From: Vreelandella halophila
Lineage (GTDB): Bacteria > Pseudomonadota > Gammaproteobacteria > Pseudomonadales > Oleiphilaceae
Direction of reading: 5' to 3'
Length of the DNA stretch: 64,000 nt
NCBI RefSeq assembly: GCF_019903425.1
Contig: NZ_JACHUZ010000013.1
Location: 188,086 to 252,085 of the forward strand
The position numbers and the translations under genes were made by a program. Below are positions 27,026 through 35,260 of this stretch, one piece after another. Numbering within the stretch: position 1 is the stretch's first letter; each line of letters opens with the position of its first letter. The notes under the pieces are model-generated. The model was not told the DNA's origin, searched no databases, and saw only the letters and a program-made list of their open reading frames with translations.

Positions 27026-27891
27026 ATCGGGCCGTTCACAGCGTTGCCACCATGTGCCGTGTGCTGGGCGTCTCCCCCAGCGGCTACTATGCGTGGCGCC
27101 AACGAGGGCCATCACAGCGCCAGCGCACTGACGAAGTGCTCAGCGTCCGGCTCAAGGCGCTGCATCAACGCTCGGGCGGCACCTATGGGGCGCCCCGGCT
27201 CCATGCCGATCTTAAGGATGAGCAATGGTGCATTGGCCGAAAGCGGGTCGCGCGACTGATGCGCGAGGCCGCTATCCAGGGCGTGAGCCGGCGCAAGGGC
27301 GTATTCACCACGGTGCGTGATGAGCGTCGCCGCGGTGAGCCGGATCTGGTTGAGCGCGACTTCTCAGCCAGTGCACCTGACGAGCTCTATGTGGCCGACA
27401 TCACTTACATCCCGACCTGGACCGGGTTTCTATACCTTGCCATCGTTCTGGATGTTTTCAGCCGCCGAGTCGTTGGTTGGGCCATGGCCACGCATATGAA
27501 AACCGAACTGGTGCTCGATGCACTGGAGATGGCGCTGTGGCAACGTCAGCCTAAAGACGTGATCCATCACAGCGATCAGGGCTGTCAGTATACGTCGATT
27601 GCTTTCGGGCACCGTTGCCGGGAACACGGCGTGCGTCCCTCGACGGGGTCGGTCGGTGACTGTTTCGATAACGCGATGGCGGAGAGCTTTTTCGCCACAC
27701 TTGAGTGCGAACTGCTGGACCGGCGCCGGTTCCGCAATCCGACCGAGGCGCGACTGGAAGTGTTCCAGTTCATCGAAGGCTGGTACAACCTGCACCGTCG
27801 CCATTCGGCGATCGGACAAGTGTCACCAGTGAACTACGAACGAATGCATGCTGAGCATGCCCATGAACTCAAATCGGAACCTGTCCACTGA
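27022..27891 (+). CDS. IS3-family transposase OrfB (DDE catalytic domain)
   Basis: 289 residues. An HTH_21-type segment (GVSPSGYYAWRQRG, GTYGAPRLHADL, IGRKRVARLMREAAIQGVSRRK) precedes the rve integrase core. The catalytic triad is Asp126 (ADITYI), Asp185 (HHSDQGCQYTS) and Glu221 (DNAMAESFF), with the D-35-E spacing of IS3 enzymes. The tail WYNLHRRHSAIGQVSPVNYE is conserved in the family. It is probably made mainly as an OrfAB frameshift product. All key residues are present. Confidence 0.93.
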   Translation: MNRAVHSVATMCRVLGVSPSGYYAWRQRGPSQRQRTDEVLSVRLKALHQRSGGTYGAPRLHADLKDEQWCIGRKRVARLMREAAIQGVSRRKGVFTTVRDERRRGEPDLVERDFSASAPDELYVADITYIPTWTGFLYLAIVLDVFSRRVVGWAMATHMKTELVLDALEMALWQRQPKDVIHHSDQGCQYTSIAFGHRCREHGVRPSTGSVGDCFDNAMAESFFATLECELLDRRRFRNPTEARLEVFQFIEGWYNLHRRHSAIGQVSPVNYERMHAEHAHELKSEPVH

Positions 27892-27934
27892 AACGGGTTA
27901 ACTCCAATATAGGTATTCGCATCCAGCAAATATC

Positions 27935-29080
27935 TCAAACGCCTAACTCCCTGGCGAACCTCTCAATCTTACCTGGTTTGATCCCACCCAGAAGCTCACC
28001 GGCTTCACGCAACATGAGCTGGCCACTTAGCGCCTCGCCCACCACGGCACGGGAAAATGGACGACTGATTTGAGCCTTCCTGGTTTGATAGTAGGTGGGG
28101 CCACCACTCCCTTCCCGCTTTTTGTGCTGTGCTCTTTGATCAGCGATATAAAGGCTGTATTGCTCATTGGAGATAAAGTTTAGCGTCAAGGCGCGCCGCG
28201 CCAGCACCCAAGTACTAACGTGAAAATGAGCCTCCAGCGGTGGCAGGTTGTCTTCCCAGTGCTCAAGGTCTTGTTGCCAGAGCCCCTGGAATTCCTCCGC
28301 TGGCACCAGAAATTCTGCTGCCACGGCATTACACAGCACCTCTTGCTGCTGATGTGTATTAGTTTCGCCATCGGAGATTCCAGACTGGCCAATCCATACA
28401 TGGCAGAGTTCATGAATCAGCGTGAAAAGGCGTGCTCCGAGCGCATCACTGTGGTTAATGAAAATGATCGGTGCGTAGTCGTCAACAATCGCAAACCCAC
28501 GAAATTCCTCTACCCGTAGCGGACGTGTATGGTGCCCAAGGTTGCCTTGGCGCATAACGAGAACACCCAAGGATTCGATACGTTCGACCAAATCCCGGTA
28601 GTAATCTTCCCATTTGCCCCTAGTTGGATGCGGTCCGACGCCGAGACATGCCCGCATGTCTTTAACGATGGCCGCCACAGCGTCAGAGGAAGCAGAGCGG
28701 CCAACATAGGGACTCGGCTCGGAAAAATGCTGCTGAAGATACTCCCGGTACCACTCCTGGCGTTGCAGCATCAGCTTGACCAAGTCGAGCAACTCACCGC
28801 TTGGCCGCTGAACACCCTGGCCCTCCACGGTCCGCAAATCCGGGATCGGTAACTCTTCCTCTGGCGGTTCCGCCAGAAACAGATATCCAAACGGCACATG
28901 AGCCTTGTCCGCGAACCGCATGGCCTGGTTAAAGGTCAGGCTGCGCTTACCGGATTCCCATTCCTGCAGCCGTTCCTCTGTAACTCCGTTCTTACGGGCA
29001 AAATCAGGCACAGGAATGCCAGAGCGCTCCCGCGCCCAAGTCAGCATTTCCGGGTTGATGTTTGCCGTGGTCATTGTCAC
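27935..29080 (-). CDS. XRE-ImmA/IrrE metallopeptidase antitoxin (COG2856 type)
   Basis: 381 residues. The N-terminal XRE-type helix-turn-helix (about 14-60: ARERSGIPVPDFARKNGVTEERLQEWESGKR) is followed by an ImmA/IrrE zinc peptidase domain with HELCH at 223-227. The C-terminal part (about 330-381) has TYYQTRKAQISRPFSRAVVGEALSGQLMLREAGELLGG, typical of the partners of DUF4411 toxins. Such proteins repress their own operon and neutralise the toxin. Its stop overlaps the TTG start of the toxin gene (TTGA), showing the original two-gene operon. With the toxin broken it is now an orphan. No clear promoter was identified in the 218 bases upstream. Confidence 0.85.
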   Translation of the reverse strand: MTMTTANINPEMLTWARERSGIPVPDFARKNGVTEERLQEWESGKRSLTFNQAMRFADKAHVPFGYLFLAEPPEEELPIPDLRTVEGQGVQRPSGELLDLVKLMLQRQEWYREYLQQHFSEPSPYVGRSASSDAVAAIVKDMRACLGVGPHPTRGKWEDYYRDLVERIESLGVLVMRQGNLGHHTRPLRVEEFRGFAIVDDYAPIIFINHSDALGARLFTLIHELCHVWIGQSGISDGETNTHQQQEVLCNAVAAEFLVPAEEFQGLWQQDLEHWEDNLPPLEAHFHVSTWVLARRALTLNFISNEQYSLYIADQRAQHKKREGSGGPTYYQTRKAQISRPFSRAVVGEALSGQLMLREAGELLGGIKPGKIERFARELGV

Positions 29081-29298
29081 TCGCCCTAGCTTTTAAGCCT
29101 GATATGTCCTTGGGATTACCCTTATTGACAGTTTAGCAGGGCGGAAAATCCAGCGACACCATCGACCAACCCTAGACTTTCGTCACAGTGCTCCTTTCTC
29201 ACTTGGCAGCATCGGGGCTTTTCGCTTTTAAGGGGCAGATCACCACCATGGGCCTGTTAACGTGGTGACTTCACTGGCCATGCATAGTTTAGTACTGG

Positions 29299-30162
29299 TT
29301 ACATGTATACAGCGTCAAGAATACCGTCGTATTCTGGCTTGTGTCGAAAGCTATCTAAGTAAGCAATGCAAAAGCTAGAAAATGGAGCTTCTTTGCTGCA
29401 CATTTTCCTTAGCCGACAAATAGCCTCTTCATACGCCAGGTCGTTGTCGGCATCGCCCATTTCCAGTTTGTTGAAGTACCTAACGGCTGATTTTACTTCC
29501 TTGTCAATGCTATCGCGCAGCTCAATACGGCAACGCACGAAGTCGGAATGATTAATATTATAAAACTCAATAGATTTGTCTGCCCGCATAAACTTCCGTG
29601 AGTGTCTGTCTACGGAAAACCTAGGCATGGCCTCACCGTCTGGCTTGAAGTCCAACAACTGCACATCAGTAGCCTTTAGTGGATCCAGCAATACCGGTTG
29701 CTCTTCTTCCAGATCGCTATTCGGCTCTTCGGCACGTTTGGCTTCTTCGCATAAAGGAAAGTGATCCGCCTTGCCTCCTTTTCTGCCTGTTTCCACATCG
29801 GTGCGGCGACGGTTAGCAACAATACAACTGAGACGATAATTTTGAAGGCAAAAAGCTAACCACCAGTAGCCACCATGCGGGCTTTCCTTTGACAGTGTTT
29901 CTTGAACACGCTTTTTGGGCCGAAAGTGGTCAACATCAACGTCAGTACCTTGCTGCGGAGCTTCTGTATACCAACACTTATAGTTAAACAATCTGGCTAG
30001 AGTTGGTTTAATAACTTTCCAAAAATCCTGATTTTTTTCAATTATGTCGTATCGCTGTCTTTCATCCTCGGCTGCTAGCAGCGCCTCCGTTAGCTCCTGC
30101 CCTCTTTCTAGCCAGCCTTCCGGTAGCGTGAGCTGATTGAAATTGATATCCAAGTGTCTCAT
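29299..30162 (-). CDS. HNH endonuclease-family protein, Septu PtuB-like
   Basis: 287 residues with the TIGR02646/PtuB-like HNH layout. DVDVDHFRPK (74-83) carries the acidic-His core, GGYWWLAFCLQNYRLSC follows with Asn108, and then NRRR and ADHFPL. In better-known members two CxxC zinc knuckles flank the core; here they read CWYT (Cys63/Thr66) and CIVA (Cys113/Ala116), so half the zinc ligands are lost. The ATG overlaps the ATPase stop by four bases (ATGA), so the two are coupled. It is the last gene of the hsdR-M-S-ATPase-HNH series. Expected role is nucleic-acid cleavage as an anti-phage effector; that is inferred from family and neighbours. Confidence 0.7.
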   Translation of the reverse strand: MRHLDINFNQLTLPEGWLERGQELTEALLAAEDERQRYDIIEKNQDFWKVIKPTLARLFNYKCWYTEAPQQGTDVDVDHFRPKKRVQETLSKESPHGGYWWLAFCLQNYRLSCIVANRRRTDVETGRKGGKADHFPLCEEAKRAEEPNSDLEEEQPVLLDPLKATDVQLLDFKPDGEAMPRFSVDRHSRKFMRADKSIEFYNINHSDFVRCRIELRDSIDKEVKSAVRYFNKLEMGDADNDLAYEEAICRLRKMCSKEAPFSSFCIAYLDSFRHKPEYDGILDAVYM

Positions 30163-31793
30163 TCTTGGCTTCGCTGCTCTTCGGTCTCCAACATGCGATG
30201 GACAATTTCTTTTGCACGCTTTTTGCGAATTCGCTTTAGCTCTGGCGTTACGTTAATTGAGTCTGCTTCACGCTCGACTTCACGACGCATGTGCAAATAT
30301 TGAGCATATTCTTCATCCCAATGTGCCGTTGAAAAACCGAGGCCCTCTAGTGCTCGATCAATTTTCCTTAGTCGCCCAGCTTGTATCGGTGTTAGCTCTA
30401 ACTTTTCGGTAAAGCGACGACGCAATCTCAGTAGGCGCTCAGTTGAGTTGTCCAACGTCGTGTGGAGTCCAAACATGTCGCTGGTGAGAATTCCACTATA
30501 CCCCATGCCTCTGGGGCTTTCCTCTGGTTCTTGCGCGTGTACCTGAAAACTGGAATCTCGCCACATAACTTGGACTTGTTGCTTCATAAGCTCCGCAATG
30601 GCCAGGGGATGATGGGTGACCATGAGCAAATGGCTAGTTTCTTGATTGGGTACAAAATCGCGTAAGAGTTTTAGGTACTTAACTGCCCATGATGGATTTA
30701 GGTGAGTGTCAGGTTCATCGAGTAAGAACAAAGAATCTTTTCCACCGGTAAACTTTAGTAAGCCTAAAACGGTGAGCAACTGCTGTTCGCCTTCACTGAG
30801 TTCGCGGAACGTGAGAGGCTCTTCGCTACTGGAAACCTTCACTCGAATACTTACCTCGGAAATAATATCGGAAAGAAGCGTGCTTTCGAGCATCTTGAAA
30901 AGTTCGTCAGAACTGAGGTCTCTGGCGAAATCACGCAGAGCATTAACGTCTGGGAGGAACAAATGAAAGAACTCGTTACGGATGTTGTTTCCGGTTAAGG
31001 AGGTATTTTCCTGTCGAGTCACTTTCACCGGTGACAATGCGTATTGGATTAGCTCATCCAGAAAGCGGCGCACAACACCTCGCGCGCCCCAGAACAATTC
31101 GCCCTTCTGCTTGGCCCAACCTGGTTGGCGCATTACGAAGTGAATACTGTCCAAGCCTTCGATGCCCAAGTGCTCACGTAGAAAGACCTTTTCTGCGCTG
31201 TCTTTTTCTGACAGGAAAAAGGCTAGCAACACGAATTGGCTATGGTAAGGTCTGGCGTAGAAAAGCGGGCGGATATCACCTTTTAGATCAAGCTTATCTT
31301 CGAGCAAACGGCGATAGAAATCAGTACGATGTTTTTTAAAGTGCTCTTCTAGTCGATCACTGGGCCCGGAATAGTAAGCAAATACATAATTAGGCAGGTA
31401 GGGTGCGTTACCTTCTTTATCGCGCTTTACTTTTGAAAAGGGCACCAGTTTTCCGGCAGGCTTTTCACTGAGCAGGTCACTGACTTTCACTTCGTATTGT
31501 TTTGCTGGCGTGCCGCGCGATGGGTCTGCATCAATCGCCACCTCCAACCATCGATCACTAGGTTGATTTGGCTTGTGAGGTGCGCCAAGTCGATAAACCA
31601 ATTCATAGGAGAACGGCGGGGGTTCGCCTAAATCAAGGTTTCGGAATATGGCGACCAAGGCTTCCAATACATTTGATTTACCCGAACCGTTGCGGCCGAC
31701 CACCACCGTCATCAAGTGGTCCTCGTCAAAATACACGATCACGTTCTCAAGATTCTTAAAGCACGAGCGAACATGCAGTTTATCAACTTTCAT
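30159..31793 (-). CDS. AAA (SMC/OLD-like) ATPase, Septu PtuA-like
   Basis: 544 residues of the RecF/OLD-type ABC ATPase group. Walker A GRNGSGKSN (33-41), signature LSEGEQQLL (332-340), Walker B DSLFLLDEPDTHLNP (353-367) and a switch VTHHP (392-396) are all intact. The central region (about 60-320) is a large family-specific insertion; the tail (about 455-544) is charged and helical. In Septu systems PtuA senses infection and PtuB cuts. It starts 22 bases after hsdS with AAGGGC before the ATG, so it reads as a continuation of the type I R-M operon. Base composition is visibly AT-richer than the flanking trp genes. Confidence 0.75.
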   Translation of the reverse strand: MKVDKLHVRSCFKNLENVIVYFDEDHLMTVVVGRNGSGKSNVLEALVAIFRNLDLGEPPPFSYELVYRLGAPHKPNQPSDRWLEVAIDADPSRGTPAKQYEVKVSDLLSEKPAGKLVPFSKVKRDKEGNAPYLPNYVFAYYSGPSDRLEEHFKKHRTDFYRRLLEDKLDLKGDIRPLFYARPYHSQFVLLAFFLSEKDSAEKVFLREHLGIEGLDSIHFVMRQPGWAKQKGELFWGARGVVRRFLDELIQYALSPVKVTRQENTSLTGNNIRNEFFHLFLPDVNALRDFARDLSSDELFKMLESTLLSDIISEVSIRVKVSSSEEPLTFRELSEGEQQLLTVLGLLKFTGGKDSLFLLDEPDTHLNPSWAVKYLKLLRDFVPNQETSHLLMVTHHPLAIAELMKQQVQVMWRDSSFQVHAQEPEESPRGMGYSGILTSDMFGLHTTLDNSTERLLRLRRRFTEKLELTPIQAGRLRKIDRALEGLGFSTAHWDEEYAQYLHMRREVEREADSINVTPELKRIRKKRAKEIVHRMLETEEQRSQE

Positions 31794-31815
31794 GGGCTGC
31801 CCTTAGGGTTTTGCT

Positions 31816-33453
31816 TTATTCATCAGTTGTGGCCTCAATTAATGAAAACCAATCCTGCCCATCGTCACTGCGCTTTAACTTTACGATGGATTTTTCTTGG
31901 TTTATCGCCTTTCGAATATCAAGAAAGAATGTTTCTAGATCCGCGGTACTGCTGTCACTCGGGTAACCGGCTGCCGCTAACAACTGTTGGCCGCTGAGTG
32001 GCTTATTGGCTTTTTTTAACGCCTCAGCCACGTTAATGATTTGTTTGTTCATGCTACTACCTGTCTTTCTTTTGACCACCGCACGACTGGGTTTGGATTT
32101 TTTCCCTAGCGCCTCACATTCACCTTTGATCTTTGCCAATAGTGCTTCGGCGCTGTTTTCGCCGCTGATCAGCTCCGCGTTGTCGCTGCGCCATTGTTCG
32201 GTAAGTTCACCCCGAAACGCCTTGGCCAGGATGGACTGGGTGAGGCTGTTGACGCGGGCCAGGGCGTTGTTGACCTGTTGTTCGATACGGTCTGCGTGGG
32301 CGAAAAGTTGGTCTACTTGGCGAACGATCTCAGCTTGCTCTCTTTTTGTTGGTACATCGATGCCTATCGCCCGCACCTTATTGAGGTTCAGATTAGGCTG
32401 CGCGCCACCAGCGGCAGCTTTCCGCGTCTCTTCGTAATTCTCAAGTAGTCGGAGTTTGAGATAGCTCCCGAGTATTTTCTTTTCGTCTGCCGTAACTGCT
32501 GCACAGGCTTGGTTGCAGGTGGCCGCCAGCCTTAACTCTGTGACTTGACCTCTGGTTTTACCTTCACCGTACATGGCCAATAGCAGGGTGCCGGGTGGAA
32601 AAACCTTGAGCGAGCAGTCCTCTACGGCGAATTGAGTCACGAACTGTTCGGCTGACTCGGTGTAGACTGATCCAGTACTCTTACTTGTTAGCCACGGAAT
32701 ATCGCCATCTTGCCAATATTTAGGTTCCTTTCTGCTTGGAGTCTTTCCAGTTGCAACGATGGAAATCTCACCTACGGTGTGATGCACCCAATCGGTCAGG
32801 GATATTCCATATTTATCCCGCCACTCCTCCGTCAACTGCCCTCTCACCGCCGCAACCAACGCGGACTGGCGGAAGCGTTTGAGGATTTGCGGGATGCGTT
32901 CGAGGCGGGCTTTGGTGTTTTCCACCTGGGTAAGCAGGGTGTCGAGTTTATCAGCAATGACTTTTTGTTCCGCTAGGGGAGCTAAGTAAAACGGCAACTT
33001 CTTAGCATTTGCTCCAGATATCTCTTTGAACGTAGTACCTGTGCCCACGCTCTCAGCAACGTCTCTGATGCTACGCAAAAAGTAATATCCATAGCTTGAG
33101 TCGACAGCGGTCGGCAGAACAAAATTCTTAAATCCCTGATTCGTTGATATTTCGTTCTCAGCTATCGCAACATAACCAATAGGTGCTCTGCTGCTAAATA
33201 GCAACGTGCCAGAAGGCATTAACTTTGCCGAACTCTTCTCGTAACCTTCTTTACTGAGATCTCTGGAGCCATGAGCGATGTACTTTTCAGAGTACTTGCT
33301 CAGGTCAGCCGGCGTCAGCCATGGAATCTGTGTTCCGGGCTCAGCAAAGTTGTCTGGATCACCGGCTTTAGGTGTTCCGCCGCCAACGACTTCTGCAATC
33401 TCTCCAATTTGAAGCGAAAGCCATTGTTGAGGGATCTGCTGGCTGTCCGTCAC
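31816..33453 (-). CDS. hsdS: Type I restriction enzyme specificity subunit
   Basis: Sets the DNA target of the methylase and the nuclease. 545 residues with two target-recognition domains. TRD1 (about 10-150) starts EIAEVVGGGTPKAGDPDNF then IPWLTPADLS; TRD2 (about 220-380) starts GEISIVATGKTPSRKEPKYWQ then IPWLTSKSTG. Each is followed by a conserved helical spacer (LAEQKVIADKLDTLLTQVENTKARLERIPQILKRFRQSALVAAVRGQLTEEWR and KREQAEIVRQVDQLFAHADRIEQQVNNALARVNSLTQSILAKAFRGELTEQWR in pieces). A C-terminal extension of about 110 residues, winged-helix-like (ALKKANKPLSGQQLLAAAGY), resembles the long HsdS of type IB enzymes such as EcoAI. It overlaps hsdM by four bases. Confidence 0.92.
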   Translation of the reverse strand: MTDSQQIPQQWLSLQIGEIAEVVGGGTPKAGDPDNFAEPGTQIPWLTPADLSKYSEKYIAHGSRDLSKEGYEKSSAKLMPSGTLLFSSRAPIGYVAIAENEISTNQGFKNFVLPTAVDSSYGYYFLRSIRDVAESVGTGTTFKEISGANAKKLPFYLAPLAEQKVIADKLDTLLTQVENTKARLERIPQILKRFRQSALVAAVRGQLTEEWRDKYGISLTDWVHHTVGEISIVATGKTPSRKEPKYWQDGDIPWLTSKSTGSVYTESAEQFVTQFAVEDCSLKVFPPGTLLLAMYGEGKTRGQVTELRLAATCNQACAAVTADEKKILGSYLKLRLLENYEETRKAAAGGAQPNLNLNKVRAIGIDVPTKREQAEIVRQVDQLFAHADRIEQQVNNALARVNSLTQSILAKAFRGELTEQWRSDNAELISGENSAEALLAKIKGECEALGKKSKPSRAVVKRKTGSSMNKQIINVAEALKKANKPLSGQQLLAAAGYPSDSSTADLETFFLDIRKAINQEKSIVKLKRSDDGQDWFSLIEATTDE

Positions 33454-35072
33454 TCATTACCTCCAATCATCTGACTGATGATGGCTCGCTGCCCATCAGC
33501 CTCCTCCTCCTCAGCTCCCAACTCCCGCATCAACCCGTCCAGTTCCTCCAACGCCTGTACCAACTCCCCCATCGCCTCACCCGCCAAGAGGCTCGGCTCC
33601 GGCAGGTTGGCCGCATCCAAACTGTCACTATCCTTCAGCCAAGAAATATCCAGGGAATCACCTTTTTGCTCGGCAACCCATTGGCGTGAGAAACAGCGCC
33701 AGCGGCTGTGGGCCAGACGGGGGTCGATGCCTTCGTTCTCTTCACTGTGTTCGGGCAGTTCGATGTCTTCGGAGTGGTAGCTGTATTCCCCTTCCCTACG
33801 TTCGCTGTCTCCGTTGGGGCTGTCACCATACACCGCTTCAAAGGGCTCTAGGTGTTGCTCACTAAAAGGCGTGCGCTTGCCGAAGCTGGGCATGTTGGTG
33901 CGCAGGTCGTAGACCCAGACGTTGTCGGTGCAGTGTTCTTCCTGGTGTTTGTCGCTGGCGCTGCCTTTGGTGAAAAAGAGCACGTTGGTTTTCACGCCTT
34001 GGGCATAGAAGATGCCGGTAGGCAGGCGCAGCAAGGTGTGCAGGCTGCACTTGTGCATCAGGTCCCGGCGGATGTCGGTGCCGACGCCGGCTTCGAACAG
34101 CACGTTATCCGGCAACACTACAGCCGCGCGGCCGCCTGGTTTGAGGTTACGGTAGATGTGCTGGAGAAAGGCCAGCTGCTTGTTGCTGGTTTTGTAGGTG
34201 AGGTCGTCCCGGGTGATGCTGGCGTCGCCACCTTTACTGGTGCCAAAAGGCGGATTGGCCAGGATTACGTCGGCCTTCTGGAGGCCGGCGCCGGTCTGGC
34301 CCAGGGCGTTACCGAGGTGCACGACCCCTTCGTCGTCCCCTTCCATGTCATGGAGCAGACAGTTCATCAGAGCCAGACGACGGGTGCCGGGCACCAGCTC
34401 GATGCCCACATAGGCCTGGGTGGCTTGGAAGGCTTTCTGTTCGCTGGTCAGGTCGTACAGCTCATCGGTCTGGCTTTTGATGTATTCGTGGGCAGCAGTC
34501 AGAAAGCCCGCTGTACCTGCCGCCGGATCCTGAATATGCTCACCGGCCCTCGGCTTGATGCAACGAACCATGGAATTGATCAGGGCGCGGGGGGTGAAAT
34601 ACTGGCCAGCGCCGGACTTGGTCTCGTTGGCGTTCTTTTCCAGAAGTCCCTCATAAAGGTCGCCCAGTCCGTCTTTCTGGGCGCTGAACCAGTCGATCTG
34701 ATCCAGGGTTCTAATCATCTGCTCCAGATGGCGCGGTTCGCGTAGACGGGTCTGGGCATCAGCGTAAATGGCACTGATCAGTGGATCGTCATGCACCAGA
34801 TTCCCATCACCGTCTTTACCGGTGGACAGGCTGAGCAGGATACGTTTGTAGTCGTTCAGCAGGTTTATGCCGGATTTTCCGTTCAGGTCGCTCCAGCGGC
34901 AACCCTCGGGAAGCGGGTGCTTTTTCAGGGTGCCGGCTTCGGTGTTTTCATGCACCATCTTGATGAACAGCAGCAACACCAGTTCGGTAACGTAGTCCGA
35001 GTAGTTGATGCCGTCGTCCCGCAGGACGTCGCAGAGGTTCCAGAGTTTCTGGACGATGTCGTTGTTCGTCAT
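33450..35072 (-). CDS. hsdM: Type I restriction-modification methyltransferase subunit
   Basis: N6-adenine methyltransferase of 540 residues. An N-terminal helical domain (NDIVQKLWNLCDVLRDDGINYSDYVTELVLLLFIKM) is followed by the SAM site DPAAGTAGF (182-190) and catalytic NPPF (273-276); GQYFTPR precedes motif I. A 60-residue acidic stretch near 420-460 precedes the C-terminal helices. Works as M2S1 with HsdS for methylation and with HsdR for restriction. The ATG at 35072 lies 188 bases after hsdR, in a gap holding a perfect inverted repeat and a possible -10 TATACA, so hsdM-S and the downstream pair may have their own promoter. Confidence 0.94.
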   Translation of the reverse strand: MTNNDIVQKLWNLCDVLRDDGINYSDYVTELVLLLFIKMVHENTEAGTLKKHPLPEGCRWSDLNGKSGINLLNDYKRILLSLSTGKDGDGNLVHDDPLISAIYADAQTRLREPRHLEQMIRTLDQIDWFSAQKDGLGDLYEGLLEKNANETKSGAGQYFTPRALINSMVRCIKPRAGEHIQDPAAGTAGFLTAAHEYIKSQTDELYDLTSEQKAFQATQAYVGIELVPGTRRLALMNCLLHDMEGDDEGVVHLGNALGQTGAGLQKADVILANPPFGTSKGGDASITRDDLTYKTSNKQLAFLQHIYRNLKPGGRAAVVLPDNVLFEAGVGTDIRRDLMHKCSLHTLLRLPTGIFYAQGVKTNVLFFTKGSASDKHQEEHCTDNVWVYDLRTNMPSFGKRTPFSEQHLEPFEAVYGDSPNGDSERREGEYSYHSEDIELPEHSEENEGIDPRLAHSRWRCFSRQWVAEQKGDSLDISWLKDSDSLDAANLPEPSLLAGEAMGELVQALEELDGLMRELGAEEEEADGQRAIISQMIGGNE

Positions 35073-35150
35073 AGGTGATCCTTTGAAAGGCGCGCAGCCT
35101 CTATCAGCGCCTTATGTATAGAAAACGGTGAAATCTTTGCACGTTGCGGG

Positions 35151-35187
35151 CGACATGTTAAGAAAAGGTCGTTTGCTTAACATGTCG
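35151..35187. repeat. Perfect 12-bp inverted repeat in the hsdR-hsdM gap
   Basis: CGACATGTTAAG (35151-35162) and CTTAACATGTCG (35176-35187) are exact inverse complements separated by 13 bases. Further GTCG/TCGAC words lie at 35197-35222. The hsdM ATG is about 79 bases beyond the repeat on the minus strand, with a candidate -10 (TATACA, near 35116-35121) between them. There is no T run on either side, so an operator is more likely than a terminator. No known operator is recognised. Confidence 0.6.
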
Positions 35188-35260
35188 CTTTGGTGATGTC
35201 GAAAAGTCGCGAAAAATCGACAGGGGTTAGGGCGATCTCGATGTCATCAGCATAGCCTGG

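Larger units (their letters stand above)
26649..27906 (+). mobile_element. IS3-family insertion sequence, complete
   Basis: 1258 bases bounded by 25-bp imperfect inverted repeats at 26649-26673 and 27882-27906 that match at 21 of 25 positions; both begin TGGAGTT and end GTGGACA on the inward strand. A 3-bp target duplication ATA flanks it (26646-26648 and 27907-27909), typical of the family. It holds orfA and orfB with overlapping frames and an intact DDE triad. Both ends and both frames are intact, so it may still be active. It lies inside the DUF4411 toxin gene in antisense orientation. I cannot assign the subgroup. Confidence 0.93.
26186..27938 (-). pseudogene. DUF4411 PIN-like toxin gene interrupted by IS3-family element
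   Basis: The 5' part begins at a TTG (27936-27938) overlapping the upstream antitoxin stop and encodes RYLLDANTYI before the insertion at 27907. The 3' part resumes at 26645 and ends at 26186. Removing the IS and one ATA/TAT target copy joins the frame exactly as LLDANTYI-QAKNQYYGMD, giving about 163 residues, the normal length of DUF4411 proteins. Visible PIN-like features are the first Asp in LLDAN, NDELAEW, KADPWIIAKAKTLGATVVTHE. Known partners are XRE-ImmA/IrrE proteins, exactly what precedes it. The toxin is therefore split and presumably inactive. Confidence 0.88.
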
